Assembly (NCBI GenBank): GCA_016179965.1
Contig: JACPCF010000063.1
Coordinates: 1-35,795 of the forward strand
DNA from: Candidatus Rokuibacteriota bacterium
GTDB lineage: Bacteria; Methylomirabilota; Methylomirabilia; Rokubacteriales; CSP1-6
Length of the DNA stretch: 35,795 nt
Direction of reading: 5' to 3'
Part shown: positions 1-8,133 of the stretch, one piece after another
Numbering within the stretch: the stretch's first letter is position 1
Layout: each line of letters starts with the position of its first letter
The notes under the pieces: model-generated
What the model was told of the DNA's origin: nothing
The model's input: the letters and a program-made list of their open reading frames with translations, nothing else
Databases searched by the model: none
Program-made: the position numbers and the translations under genes

Positions 1-390
1 AAGCTCCTTCTCCCCGAGGAGGGGAGCGAGGCGGTCCGCCGCCTCTGGGGGCGGTGGGTCAGCCAGGCCGTGGAGGTCGTCGCGCCGTTTCTCCTCGCCT
101 CTGAGGTTCCCTCGGTGCTGCGAAACACATTGTTTCGAGGAGAGCTTCCCCCGGAGGCGGGCGAGGCCGCCGTCGTCGCGTTTCGAACCCAGGAAATCTC
201 CCTCTCGCACCCGGATGGCATGGATGAAAGAACGTGGGAACTTGCCAAACAGGGGAACCTTCCCACGTGTTATGACGCGGCCTACCTCGCGCTGGCCGAG
301 CTCATGGAAGCCGAGCTTTGGACGGCTGACCGCCGGTTCGCCACCGCCCTTCGAAAGAAAGCGCGGAGAGTCCGACTTATTGGTCGCTGA
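1..390 (+). CDS. PIN-domain protein (VapC-like), 5' end cut by window
   Basis: The frame is open from base 1, so the gene starts before the window and the first in-window GTG (70) is not the real start. The visible 129 residues are the C-terminal part of a PIN-domain ribonuclease. The diagnostic block is 'YDAAYLALAE' followed by 'LWTADRRF', the usual third and fourth acidic positions of VapC-type toxins; the first acidic residue would lie upstream. Members of this family are mostly toxins that cleave tRNA or rRNA and pair with a small antitoxin encoded just before them, which cannot be seen here. The stop is TGA at 388-390. Family assignment is fairly safe; a toxin role is inferred. Confidence 0.8.
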   Translation, partial: KLLLPEEGSEAVRRLWGRWVSQAVEVVAPFLLASEVPSVLRNTLFRGELPPEAGEAAVVAFRTQEISLSHPDGMDERTWELAKQGNLPTCYDAAYLALAELMEAELWTADRRFATALRKKARRVRLIGR

Positions 391-483
391 CAAGCAGTCG
401 CGGAGGAGCCGGAGCTCGCGCTCACTTGAGGGGGAGCTCTCCGTGGTCAAGGGAACCGAGAAGTAGTAAGTTGGGTGGCGTCC

Positions 484-1224
484 ATGGGCCAGATCGAGCT
501 TCAGTTCCTGGGGTCGGGCGACGCGTTCGGGAGCGGGGGGCGCTTTCAGACCTGCCTGCTCGTCCGGGGCGAAGGCGGCGCCTTGCTCATCGACTGCGGC
601 GCCTCTTCGCTGATCGCGATGAAGCGTGCCGGCGTGGATCCGGGGGAGATCGGCTGGGTCCTCCTGACTCATCTGCACGGGGATCACTTCGGCGGGGTCC
701 CGTTCATGGTGCTGGACGCCCAGTTCAGCCGAAGAACGCGTCCCCTTGTCATCGCCGGGCCGCCGGGGACGCGGGCGCGGGTGGAGGCCGCGATGGAGGT
801 GTTCTTCCCGAACTCGACCCGCGTCGCCCGCCGCTTCACCACCGAGTTTGTCGAGCTTGCCGAGCGCGTGGCCACTCAGGTCGGGCCGGTGACGGTCACG
901 CCGTTTGAAGTCGCCCATGCGAGCGGAGCGCCATCCTATGCCCTGCGCGTCGAGTACGACAGGAAGATCATTGTGTACTCGGGCGACACCGAATGGACCG
1001 AGAGCCTGGTGGAGGCGGCGCGCGGGGCGGATCTCTTTGTCTGCGAGGCGTACTTCTTCGACAAGAAGATCAAGTACCACCTGGATTACGCGACGCTGAG
1101 GGATCAACGGAAGCGGCTCGAATGTTCGCGGATCATCCTGACCCACATGAGCCAGGACATGCTGGATCGGCTGGACGAGTCCGAGATGGAGTACGCCACC
1201 GACGGCCAGATCGTTGTCCTCTAG
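484..1224 (+). CDS. MBL-fold metallohydrolase (RNase Z-like)
   Basis: This 246-residue metallo-beta-lactamase-fold hydrolase carries the zinc motif HLHGDH (His63, His65, Asp67, His68), an N-terminal 'FLGSGDAFGSGGR' strand-loop typical of the RNase Z/ElaC-like branch, 'YSGDTEW' holding the bridging Asp, and 'ILTHMS' with a late metal His. Those features place it among small RNase Z-like or phosphodiesterase-like MBL proteins, but the exo-site arm that marks true tRNase Z is not evident, so the substrate is unknown. ATG at 484 is preferred; an in-frame GTG at 475 is possible and neither has a clear ribosome-binding site. The next gene follows after 13 bases, suggesting co-transcription. Confidence 0.85.
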   Translation: MGQIELQFLGSGDAFGSGGRFQTCLLVRGEGGALLIDCGASSLIAMKRAGVDPGEIGWVLLTHLHGDHFGGVPFMVLDAQFSRRTRPLVIAGPPGTRARVEAAMEVFFPNSTRVARRFTTEFVELAERVATQVGPVTVTPFEVAHASGAPSYALRVEYDRKIIVYSGDTEWTESLVEAARGADLFVCEAYFFDKKIKYHLDYATLRDQRKRLECSRIILTHMSQDMLDRLDESEMEYATDGQIVVL

Positions 1225-1237
1225 GAGGGAAGCGCCA

Positions 1238-1813
1238 ATGCGGCCTGAGCAGATCAAGGCGCGCGAGTATTTCCAGCAGAAGGGCACGCTCCTCCCGGGG
1301 CGGCAGATCCACGAGCGCGTGCGGGCGGCGTTCGCGGTGACCGAGGAGTTTCTGGCCGGCGTCTCCGAGTTGGATGCCCGGCAGCGGGCGGCGCCGGGCG
1401 AGTGGTGCGTCCAGGAGGTGGTGGATCACCTCGTGGAATCGCACCGCCCGAGCGTCGAGGAGCTGCGCTGCCTCCTCCGCGGCGAGCGGCCGACGGGAGG
1501 CCCGGTACCTGCCAGCCTTCAGTCGAAGGCGCCGCTCGACCGCCCCTGGCCGGAGCTCGTCGGCGGGCTAAAGCGGCTCCACTCCGAAGCGCTCAGGCTT
1601 CTCGCCGGGGTGCCGGAAGGGTTGGGCATGGAGGCGAAGGCCCCCATCGTCATGGTGGTCAACGCGAAGAACCCCGACGGGAGCGAGAGCCCGCTCCACT
1701 GGATCGAGGACCTCGACTGGAAGGCGTACTCGGCGGTGATCTTCCGCCTCCACGAGATCGACCACCTGAATCAGGCCAAGCGCGCCCTGAAGGCCGCTAA
1801 ACGCGAGATCTGA
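1238..1813 (+). CDS. DinB-like four-helix-bundle protein
   Basis: The product has 191 residues and starts at ATG 1238, with AGGAGGG at 1223-1229 as ribosome-binding site. It has the look of the DinB/YfiT superfamily: a helix with 'VVDHLVESH' near residue 65 and a second metal-type His pair in 'HEIDHLNQ' near the C-terminus, which together would form the three-His metal site. Family members include thiol-dependent S-transferases (bacillithiol or mycothiol) and many proteins of unknown function. The gene follows the MBL hydrolase by 13 bases, so the two probably form an operon. The substrate cannot be told from sequence. Confidence 0.75.
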   Translation: MRPEQIKAREYFQQKGTLLPGRQIHERVRAAFAVTEEFLAGVSELDARQRAAPGEWCVQEVVDHLVESHRPSVEELRCLLRGERPTGGPVPASLQSKAPLDRPWPELVGGLKRLHSEALRLLAGVPEGLGMEAKAPIVMVVNAKNPDGSESPLHWIEDLDWKAYSAVIFRLHEIDHLNQAKRALKAAKREI

Positions 1814-1829
1814 TCCCCATCTGCGTTGC

Positions 1830-1897
1830 CCCCTCACCTTGATCCTCTCCCCCTCACCCTGCCTCTCCCCACCGGGGAGAGGAGAAGAGGTGAGGGG
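1830..1897. repeat. Interspersed palindromic repeat, copy 1
   Basis: A 9-base perfect stem (1862-1870 with 1874-1882, loop ACC) is nested in an outer inverted pair (1830-1839 with 1888-1897). The right half, 1874-1897, is identical over 24 bases to 18355-18378, and a diverged version lies at 11851-11958. It sits between the converging DinB-like and M20 genes, so it may also serve as a bidirectional terminator. Confidence 0.75.
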
Positions 1898-1913
1898 CGT
1901 CGGGTGGGGGTCG

Positions 1914-3095
1914 TCAGCGGGCGAACTCTTCTTTCGCCTTTCTCAGCTCCTCCGGCGAGGCCAGCAGGTCGAGCGCCGTCATCGCGAGCGCCTTGGCCGC
2001 GGCCACCATCCCCGTGCGCGCCAGCGGGGACTTCGCCCATTCGGCGAACTCGCGCGAATGCCCCGGGACCCCGTTGGGCGCGATCCGGATGTAGGGATGG
2101 ATCGTCGGGATCGCCTGGCTCACATTGCCGCAGTCGGTGGAGCCATAGCCGGCCTCCGTGTCCTCCGGGTCCACGGGGAAGTCGATCCGCGCGAGGTTCT
2201 TCTCGAACAGCGCGGCCAGACTGAAGTTCGGCTTCAGCGGCTCCTCCATCGTCGGGTCCACCGTGACGGTGACGCTGCAGCCGGTCGCCGTCGCCGCCCC
2301 CTGAGCGCACCCTTCGAAGCGCCGGAGGAGTTCTTTTAGGTATTCCTTGTTCGGGGAGCGAAGGTAGAAGGCGGCGGCGGTGTACTCGGGGATGATGTTG
2401 GGCTTGTCGCCGCCGTGGGTGATGACGCCGTGGACGCGGGCGTCGGGCCGGAGCTGCTGGCGCATGGCGTCCAGCCCGACGAAGAGCTGGATCACGGCGT
2501 TCAGCGCGTTGGCGCCCCGCCACGGCCAGGAGGAGGCGTGGGCGGCCTTGCCGTGGAACTCCGCCTTGACCTTGATGATCCCGAGACTCGGCCGCCAGAT
2601 CTGAGTGCCGCAGCGCGGGTGGATCATCAGGGCCGCCTCGACGCCCTTGAACGCCCCGGCCTCCAGGAGGCGCACCTTGCCCGCCCCTCCTTCCTCCGCC
2701 GGCGTGCCGATCACCTGGATGGTTCCCGGGAAGGGGATGGTCTTCAGGGCCACGGCCAGCGCCGCGCCGGCCCCGCAGCCGGAGGCCGCGATGACGTTGT
2801 GGCCGCAGGCGTGGCCGATCTTCGGCAGGGCGTCGTACTCGGCCATGATGGCGATCGTGGGCCCGGGCGCGCTGCCCGGGACGGTGGCGCGAAACGCCGT
2901 CGGCAGGCCCCCCACGCCGCGCTCCACCTTGAGACCCTTCTGCTCCAGGAACTCGGTGAGCCAGGCGGCGGCCTTCTGCTCCTCGTAGCAGAGCTCGGGG
3001 TTGGCGTGGAGCCGGTGGGAGATCGCCTCGAGCTCGTCGGCCAGCGCGTCAAGGGCGCGGCAGACCTTTGTCTTCAATTCGTCGGTGGTTGCCAT
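1914..3095 (-). CDS. M20-family amidohydrolase (AbgB/IAA-amino-acid-hydrolase type)
   Basis: This 393-residue metal-dependent amidohydrolase would cleave an N-acyl amino acid or p-aminobenzoyl-glutamate-like amide in the cytoplasm. Visible landmarks are 'GHACGHN' (metal His95, Cys97, His99), the catalytic Glu pair in 'TPAEEGG' (residues 134-135), a metal-type His in 'MIHPRCG' (159) and the late 'YGSTDCGNVSQ' block with a following His. Cys in the HxCxH motif is typical of subfamily M20D. Its length is normal. A paralogue (8134-9303) opens the same run of genes, so the cluster begins and ends with related hydrolases. The ATG at 3095 follows the AhpD-like fragment by 17 bases. Substrate unknown. 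Confidence 0.88.
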   Translation of the reverse strand: MATTDELKTKVCRALDALADELEAISHRLHANPELCYEEQKAAAWLTEFLEQKGLKVERGVGGLPTAFRATVPGSAPGPTIAIMAEYDALPKIGHACGHNVIAASGCGAGAALAVALKTIPFPGTIQVIGTPAEEGGAGKVRLLEAGAFKGVEAALMIHPRCGTQIWRPSLGIIKVKAEFHGKAAHASSWPWRGANALNAVIQLFVGLDAMRQQLRPDARVHGVITHGGDKPNIIPEYTAAAFYLRSPNKEYLKELLRRFEGCAQGAATATGCSVTVTVDPTMEEPLKPNFSLAALFEKNLARIDFPVDPEDTEAGYGSTDCGNVSQAIPTIHPYIRIAPNGVPGHSREFAEWAKSPLARTGMVAAAKALAMTALDLLASPEELRKAKEEFAR

Positions 3096-3112
3096 ATGGT
3101 CTCACCGTCGGG

Positions 3113-3307
3113 CTATTTGCCGTTGTCGCGCTCGAAGCGGGTCTTGTACGTCTTGTTCAGATCCTCGACCCCGTCGATGTACTTGATGGTGCTCCAGGTC
3201 GCGCGGGCGGCTCCGCGCATCGCGTAGTAGAGGGTCTCCATGATCTCGTCCTCGGTGGCGCCGGCTTGCTTCGCGGCCGCGAAGCGTCCCGGCACTCAGG
3301 AGGTGCA
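3113..3307 (-). pseudogene. AhpD/carboxymuconolactone-decarboxylase-like fragment with in-frame TGA
   Basis: Read on the minus strand, the segment ending in TAG at 3113 encodes 'AAAKQAGATEDEIMETLYYA', the helix after the redox CxxC of AhpD-like CMD proteins. The codon exactly 10 residues before 'AGA', where the second Cys of CxxC belongs, is TGA (3296-3298), and a Cys codon (TGC, 3305-3307) lies three codons earlier, giving C-T-S-stop/Sec. The N-terminal half is absent: a TAA lies 15 bases before the TGC with no start codon between, and the EamA gene ends only a few codons further up. It looks like a truncated gene. The TGA may be a nonsense mutation or a relic selenocysteine codon. A GTG at 3295 has no ribosome-binding site. 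A TATAAT box (3321-3316) lies upstream. Confidence 0.55.
3268..3285 (-). other. Hairpin after in-frame TGA, bSECIS-like geometry
   Basis: A perfect 18-base palindrome lies 10 bases after the TGA at 3298-3296. As RNA on the minus strand it folds into a 7-base-pair stem with loop GGCC; the first loop G is at +18 from the TGA. Bacterial SECIS elements have a G in the first two loop positions about 16 to 37 bases after UGA, so the geometry fits. Chance is possible in such GC-rich DNA. Confidence 0.35.
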
Positions 3308-3335
3308 GCCGAGCCATTATACCCGATGCGATCGC

Positions 3336-4199
3336 TCAGCGGGCCAGCGCCACGCAGGCCACCCCCGCCAGGATGACCGCCGCGCCCAGGAGCCGCGGAC
3401 CCAACCGGCCCTCGCCGAGCCAGAGGCTCCCGATAATCGCCGAGAACACGATCGAAAGCTCGCGCGCGGCGACCACGTAGCCAGTTTTGGAGAGGCGGAA
3501 GGCGAACAGCACCAGGAGGTAGGCCGTGAGGTTCATGGCGGAGGCGACGAGGATCGCGCGCCAGTTCATCGCCCATTCCCGGCGCAGCGCGTCCCGCTGG
3601 ACGAGGATGGCCGGGAGGAGAACGAGGCTCGAGCCTAGACCCAGGAGCGTGATGTACGGGAGCGGATGGAGGCGGGCAACGCCGGCCTTGTCCACCAGCG
3701 AGTAGGCGGCGACGGTGAGGCCGGTCAGGAGCGCCCACCCCGTGCCGGCTCCCACCGAGCGCGACGGAGAGGCCACTGCGCTCACAACCCCAGGCGTCAG
3801 GTGGAGGGCGATGATCCCGAGGACGACCAGCACCACGCCGGCCGTTCCCAGGGGTGAGAGGCGCTCGTCCAGCAGAGGCAGCGCCAGGAGCGGCACCAGC
3901 ACCACCCCGAGCCCCCGGGCGATGGGGTACACGAGCGAGAACTCCCCCCATCGGTATGCGCGCCCGAGAGCGAAGAAGTAGAACGCGTGGAGGAAGATGG
4001 TCGCGACCACGAACGGCGCTGCGCCGGGGGGGAGTCCCTGGTTTCGGGGCCAGAGGGCGAATGGCCCGAGGAGGAGCGTGGCGAGGGAAACCGACGACCA
4101 GAGAAACGCGAGCTGGTTCTGGGCCCGCTTGGTGAGGGCGTTCCAGATCGAATGGAGGACGGCGGCGCCGATCACCAGCGCGAGGGCCGTGCCCGTCAT
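3336..4199 (-). CDS. EamA/DMT-family transporter
   Basis: This 287-residue membrane protein has about ten hydrophobic helices in two related halves, as expected for EamA (drug/metabolite transporter) proteins. Landmarks are the N-terminal helix with 'HSIWNALTKRA', 'SLVYPIARGLG' ending the first repeat, and 'YVVAARELSIVFSAIIGS' in the second. Family members move amino acids, nucleotides or other small metabolites across the inner membrane, often outward. The ATG at 4199 lies 12 bases after the stop of the FluG-type amidohydrolase, so the transporter probably serves the amide/amino-acid chemistry of this gene run. No clear ribosome-binding site is seen. Substrate unknown. Confidence 0.87.
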   Translation of the reverse strand: MTGTALALVIGAAVLHSIWNALTKRAQNQLAFLWSSVSLATLLLGPFALWPRNQGLPPGAAPFVVATIFLHAFYFFALGRAYRWGEFSLVYPIARGLGVVLVPLLALPLLDERLSPLGTAGVVLVVLGIIALHLTPGVVSAVASPSRSVGAGTGWALLTGLTVAAYSLVDKAGVARLHPLPYITLLGLGSSLVLLPAILVQRDALRREWAMNWRAILVASAMNLTAYLLVLFAFRLSKTGYVVAARELSIVFSAIIGSLWLGEGRLGPRLLGAAVILAGVACVALAR

Positions 4200-4211
4200 C
4201 GCGACAGGGAG

Positions 4212-5327
4212 CTAGAGGGCGTAGAGGCTCCGGGCATTGCCGGCCAGGATCTGTCCGGCCAGGTCGCGGGCCTCCTCGAGCCGGCACTGGCCGCGCTCCA
4301 CGAGCCAGCCGAGCGCCTCTCCCAGGGTCGCCCGGGCCCAGTCGGCGCTCAGCGCGTAGAGTTCGGGGAGGGCGCCGAGGTCCGAGCCATACATGAGCTT
4401 GCTCGCCGGGGCGAGTGAGAGCACCTCGACCAGCGGCGGGATCGCTCCGGCTCCGAGGAAGGGCAGCGCCAGGGAGAGATCCACGAAGACCTGAGGCCAC
4501 ACGGCGGCCATGAAGGCGGCCTCCCGGAAGTACGGATAGGCCAGGTGCAGGAGCACGAGCCGGAGGGGGTTCCAGCGTCCATCGTCGAGGATCGGCTGGA
4601 GCAAGAGCGGGTTCGCCTGCGGGAGTTCGATGTCCGGGTCCCCCATCCCGGCGTGAACCTGGAAGGGGAGCCCGGTCTCGGCCGCCACTGTCAGCGCGAG
4701 AAGAAAGAGCGTGTCGAGGAGCGGCTTCTCCGTCAGACGCGTCGGGCCGCCCGCGTGGGCGCGCGCGACGGCCGCGCGATAGGCCGCTTCGGCGCTGGCG
4801 CCCGGCCACTCCCGCACCGCGAGGCCGGATCGGTAGGCGATGATCGATTTGAGCGCCACGCTGCGGGCCCGCGCGGCGGCGATTTCCTGGCAGAACGCTT
4901 CCAGAAACTCCGCGTACGTAAGGGCCTTCGGGAGGAGCGCTTCCGCGCAGCTCTCGATCCGGAAGACTTCGTGGATCGCGCAGGGCAGGAGGCGGCGCAT
5001 CTCGGCGAGCGGCATGGCCCCGGGGGGGTAGCCCGTATCCACCAGGAGGGCGCTCACGCGGCTCTCCGAAAGAAGGCGGCCCGCCTCGGCGGCCCCGACG
5101 ACCTTCCGGGTGCCGAGGATCGCCTCCGGGGTCTCCTCGCAGTCCAGGCGGCGGGCCAGCTCGCGGAGGGCCCGCCGGCAGTAGAGCGTGTAGGGGACGT
5201 GGTCGGCCATACTTCCGGGGCGTCCCTCGGTGAAGAGATCGAGGAATTCCCCGGGGGACACTTTCCATGGATCGGCACGCAAAGGGTGGCAGTGTCCATC
5301 CACCACAGGCAGGCCCGAGAGGTCCAA
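4212..5327 (-). CDS. Amidohydrolase, FluG N-terminal-domain type
   Basis: This 371-residue TIM-barrel amidohydrolase (amidohydrolase_2 superfamily) has 'VDGHCHPL' (first metal His pair), 'KSIIAYRSGL', 'FQVHAGMGDPDI', 'LLHLAYPY', 'MYGSDLG' (late Asp) and 'GNARSLY'. This order of blocks matches the N-terminal half of fungal FluG proteins, where the amidohydrolase is fused to a glutamine-synthetase-like domain. Here the ligase is a separate gene (5890-7230) two positions upstream in the same operon. The start appears to be TTG at 5327, three bases after the methyltransferase stop. It is likely to hydrolyse a glutamyl amide or a related product of the ligase; that role is inferred from context. 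Confidence 0.78.
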   Translation of the reverse strand: MDLSGLPVVDGHCHPLRADPWKVSPGEFLDLFTEGRPGSMADHVPYTLYCRRALRELARRLDCEETPEAILGTRKVVGAAEAGRLLSESRVSALLVDTGYPPGAMPLAEMRRLLPCAIHEVFRIESCAEALLPKALTYAEFLEAFCQEIAAARARSVALKSIIAYRSGLAVREWPGASAEAAYRAAVARAHAGGPTRLTEKPLLDTLFLLALTVAAETGLPFQVHAGMGDPDIELPQANPLLLQPILDDGRWNPLRLVLLHLAYPYFREAAFMAAVWPQVFVDLSLALPFLGAGAIPPLVEVLSLAPASKLMYGSDLGALPELYALSADWARATLGEALGWLVERGQCRLEEARDLAGQILAGNARSLYAL

Positions 5328-5330
5328 CTC

Positions 5331-5888
5331 TTACCGCTCGATTCGCCAGAGGTAGAGGATGTGCTCCTCCCCTCTATTGGAGGATATCCGCACGACGCGA
5401 GCTGGATCCCAGTCGCCCATGTCGTGCATGTGTGAGATCACTCGCGCTCCGGGCCGAAGTTGCCTCTGAAGGGAAGGGCGCAGCCGCAGATTGGCCTCCC
5501 GCGTCAGGTACAAGGTGACCACCGTGGCGGGGGAGACATCCACAGTGAGCGCATCCTCCGGGACGAAGCTCACGAGATGATCCACCTTTTCCCGCCTCGC
5601 ATTGCGCTCCGAAAACCACACGAGGCGGGGATCGATCTCCACCCCCACCCCTCGCGCTCCATACCGCTTGGCGGCCCGGATCACGATGCGCCCATCTCCC
5701 GAGCCGAGGTCGTAGAGAACATCGTCCTTGGTCACCTCGGCGAGCTCCAGCATCCGCTCCACCACCTCCAGGGGAGTTGGAACGTACTCGCCGAGGTTGG
5801 GCGCATCCCGCACAGTCGCCGCTGAGCAGCCTACGCCCAGCAGCAGAATGAGCGGAGCAGCCAGGGCCGGAGGGTTCGGCCTCGGCAC
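5331..5888 (-). CDS. Exported class I SAM-dependent methyltransferase-like protein
   Basis: The 185-residue product starts with a hydrophobic segment ('LAAPLILLLGVGCSAA') that reads as a signal peptide, possibly of a lipoprotein with Cys at residue 20, though the lipobox is imperfect. The mature part has the SAM-binding motif 'YDLGSGDGRIVI', the acidic end of strand 2 in 'GVGVEIDP', and 'HMHDMGDW' later. This small exported Rossmann methyltransferase type is widespread in soil bacteria, with substrate unknown. GTG at 5888 is chosen because it begins just after the ligase stop (5890) and gives a clean signal peptide; a longer open frame upstream only overlaps the ligase gene. It separates ligase and amidohydrolase in the operon. 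Confidence 0.75.
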   Translation of the reverse strand: MPRPNPPALAAPLILLLGVGCSAATVRDAPNLGEYVPTPLEVVERMLELAEVTKDDVLYDLGSGDGRIVIRAAKRYGARGVGVEIDPRLVWFSERNARREKVDHLVSFVPEDALTVDVSPATVVTLYLTREANLRLRPSLQRQLRPGARVISHMHDMGDWDPARVVRISSNRGEEHILYLWRIER

Positions 5889-5889
5889 G

Positions 5890-7230
5890 TCAGTATTTGT
5901 AGAAGTGGTGCTCGATCTCGAAGGCGACGTCCTTGCCCTCGAAACCGCGGACCTCCGACCGCTTGACCGCGATGTACTCCTTCGCGAGCACATCGCCGAG
6001 CGCCGGCCGCAGGACCTCGTCCCGCTCCAGAGCGTCCAGCGCCTGGGCGAGCGTCGCGGGGAGGCGGCGGATCCCCCGGCGCTTCCGCTCGGTCTCCGTG
6101 AGAGTGTCCGGATCCACGAGCGCCGGCTCTCCCGGGTCCAGCTTCCGTTCGAGGCCGTCGAGGCCCGCGGCGAGGAGACCCCCCAGCGCCAGGTAGGGAT
6201 TGTTGGACGGGTCGCACGGCTTCAGCTCCAGATTGGTGGACTCCATTTCGAGACCCCGGCGCTTGGAGGGGATCCGGATCGCGGCCTCACGGTTGTCCGG
6301 GCCCCAGGCGGTATAGGCGCTGGACCAGAAGCGCGGCTGGAGGCGGCGGTAGGAGTTCACCGTCGGGGCCGTCAGCGCGACGAGCGCTGGCAGGTGAGCG
6401 AGGACGCCGCCGACGAAGGCATAGCCCGCTTCCGAGAGGCCGTAGCGCCCCTTGGGATCGTGGAAGTGATTCTTCCCATCCTTGAGCCCCCAGAGGCTGA
6501 AGTGAACGTGGCTCCCATTCCCGGCCTGGTCGGGGAACGGCTTGGGGGCGAAAGAGGCGAGGAGACCGTGCTGCCAGGCGACGCCCCGCGCAGTGTCGCG
6601 CAGCGTGATCTGGTTGTCTGCGGCGTGGAGGGCATCGGCGAACCGCACCGGCAGCTCCTGTTGGCCGGGGCCTAGCTCGGCGTAGTACTGCTCCGGATAG
6701 ACTCCCTGCGCCTGCAAGGCTTCGATGATCTCCAGCATCAGCGGCGCCGCCGAGTCCATCCCGATCGAGGAGAAGCACGGGCTCCGATCGAGCGGGACCC
6801 GGTCCTGCGTGGCGAGCGTGAACTCGTTCTCGAAGGCCGCCTTGAGCGTCACGCCCGCGCTTCGGGCACGGGCGATCATCCGCTTGAGGAAGGTGCGGGT
6901 GCAGGCCCCCCACGGCTCCCCCTCGAGCGTCACCATCTCGCAGAGAAGCCGGGCGGTCTTTGCCACGTAGGGGAGGACCGCGAAGGTCTCCGGGTCCGGC
7001 ATGAGGCGGATCTCCCCCACGGGGCCGAAGGAACCCTCCGGCACGAGCTGGTCCAACATGTTGAAGGACTGCATGGCCACGGTGAGGCCGATCCCCGATT
7101 CCAGGTAGGAGGGGAGAAACCGGGAGTGGCAAGCCTTGCCCCGGATCACGCCGTCGTTGCCGCAGTACAGGAACCGGACTAGCTCGACCTTCCGGCGGCG
7201 GACCGTCTTGATGATCTGCTGCCGCTGCAT
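5890..7230 (-). CDS. Glutamine-synthetase-family ligase (type I-like)
   Basis: This 446-residue member of the GS family lacks any regulatory extension. The catalytic domain shows 'NGSHVHFSLW' (the NGSGMHVH-type ATP/metal loop), 'PTVNSYRRLQP' and 'REAAIRIPS', followed by 'ESTNLELKPCDPSNNPYLAL', which corresponds to the conserved Arg/Glu and proline-rich end block. The Glu-rich metal site is represented by 'FENEF' and 'YYAELGPGQQE'. Such divergent GS-like ligases often glutamylate amines (PuuA, IpuC, FluG C-terminal half) rather than ammonia. Two amidohydrolases in the same run support an amine or amide substrate, but housekeeping GlnA activity cannot be excluded. ATG 7230 lies 11 bases after purC. 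Confidence 0.87.
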   Translation of the reverse strand: MQRQQIIKTVRRRKVELVRFLYCGNDGVIRGKACHSRFLPSYLESGIGLTVAMQSFNMLDQLVPEGSFGPVGEIRLMPDPETFAVLPYVAKTARLLCEMVTLEGEPWGACTRTFLKRMIARARSAGVTLKAAFENEFTLATQDRVPLDRSPCFSSIGMDSAAPLMLEIIEALQAQGVYPEQYYAELGPGQQELPVRFADALHAADNQITLRDTARGVAWQHGLLASFAPKPFPDQAGNGSHVHFSLWGLKDGKNHFHDPKGRYGLSEAGYAFVGGVLAHLPALVALTAPTVNSYRRLQPRFWSSAYTAWGPDNREAAIRIPSKRRGLEMESTNLELKPCDPSNNPYLALGGLLAAGLDGLERKLDPGEPALVDPDTLTETERKRRGIRRLPATLAQALDALERDEVLRPALGDVLAKEYIAVKRSEVRGFEGKDVAFEIEHHFYKY

Positions 7231-7241
7231 GCTTCCCGCGC

Positions 7242-8129
7242 TCAGAGGGACCGACCGGTCAGCAGGCGGTAGGCTTCGAGGTACTTCTCTGTGGTCCGGC
7301 GCACCACCTCGGGGGGGAGCGGCGGCGCCGGCGGCTGCTTGTTCCAGGTGAGCGTCTCCAGGTAGTCGCGGACGTACTGCTTGTCGAAGGAGGGCGGCGA
7401 CATCCCCGGCGCGTACTCCGACGCGGGCCAGAAGCGCGAGGAGTCCGGGGTGAGGACTTCGTCCACCAGGAGGATCTCGCCGCCGGCGCGGCCGAACTCG
7501 AACTTGGTGTCGGCGATGATGATCCCGCGCGTGGCGGCGTAGTCGGCGGCGCGCGTGTACACGGCGAGGGTGAGCCGCTTCAGAGTGGCCGTCACCTCCG
7601 CGCCCGCGGCCTTGGCCATCTCGACCTCGGAGATGTTCTGGTCGTGTCCCGACTCGGCTTTCGTGGCCGGCGTGAAGATTGCTTGTGGCAGCTTTTCGGC
7701 TTCTCGCAGGCCGGCAGGGAGAGGGATCCCGCAGACCTCGCCGGTCTTCTGGTACTCCTTCCAACCGGAACCCGCCAGGTAGCCGCGTGCCACGCACTCG
7801 AAGGGCACGACCGCGGCCCGTCTCACCAGCATGGAGCGGCCCTCGAGCTGCGCGGCGTACTTCCTGAGCGGCGCCGGGTAGCGGGCGACGTCAGCGGTGA
7901 TCAGGTGGCTGGGGACGACGTCCCGGATCAGGTCGAGCCAGAAGAGGGTCAGCGCGGTGAGGACCCGGCCCTTCTCCGGGATCGCGTTCGGGAGCACGAC
8001 GTCGAAGGCCGAGATCCGGTCGGTGGCGACGATGAGGAGTCGGTCCCCCTCGACGGCGTACACGTCGCGGACCTTCCCGCGCCGCACAAGAGGCAGGTCC
8101 GGGAACGAGGTCTGGACGACGGTGGCCAT
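7242..8129 (-). CDS. purC: Phosphoribosylaminoimidazole-succinocarboxamide synthase
   Basis: SAICAR synthetase joins CAIR and aspartate with ATP in purine synthesis. The 295 residues show the full set of family blocks: 'RRGKVRDVY' at the N-terminus, 'TDRISAFDVVLP', 'VECVARGYLAGSGW'-type signature (here 'FECVARGYLAGSGWKEY'), 'GHDQNIS', 'IIADTKFEFG', 'LVDEVLTPDSSRFWP' and 'FDKQYVRDYL'. Length fits the longer eukaryote/actinobacteria-like PurC form. It sits four bases after an M20 amidohydrolase and 11 bases before a GS-like ligase, instead of with other pur genes, an unusual setting. The ATG at 8129 is clear. Confidence 0.96.
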   Translation of the reverse strand: MATVVQTSFPDLPLVRRGKVRDVYAVEGDRLLIVATDRISAFDVVLPNAIPEKGRVLTALTLFWLDLIRDVVPSHLITADVARYPAPLRKYAAQLEGRSMLVRRAAVVPFECVARGYLAGSGWKEYQKTGEVCGIPLPAGLREAEKLPQAIFTPATKAESGHDQNISEVEMAKAAGAEVTATLKRLTLAVYTRAADYAATRGIIIADTKFEFGRAGGEILLVDEVLTPDSSRFWPASEYAPGMSPPSFDKQYVRDYLETLTWNKQPPAPPLPPEVVRRTTEKYLEAYRLLTGRSL

Positions 8130-8133
8130 GCCG

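Noticed and set aside
3102-3317. A 71-codon frame starting at the ATG overlapping the TATAAT box
   Set aside because: It is out of frame with the recognisable AhpD-like sequence and shows only Arg-rich shadow composition.
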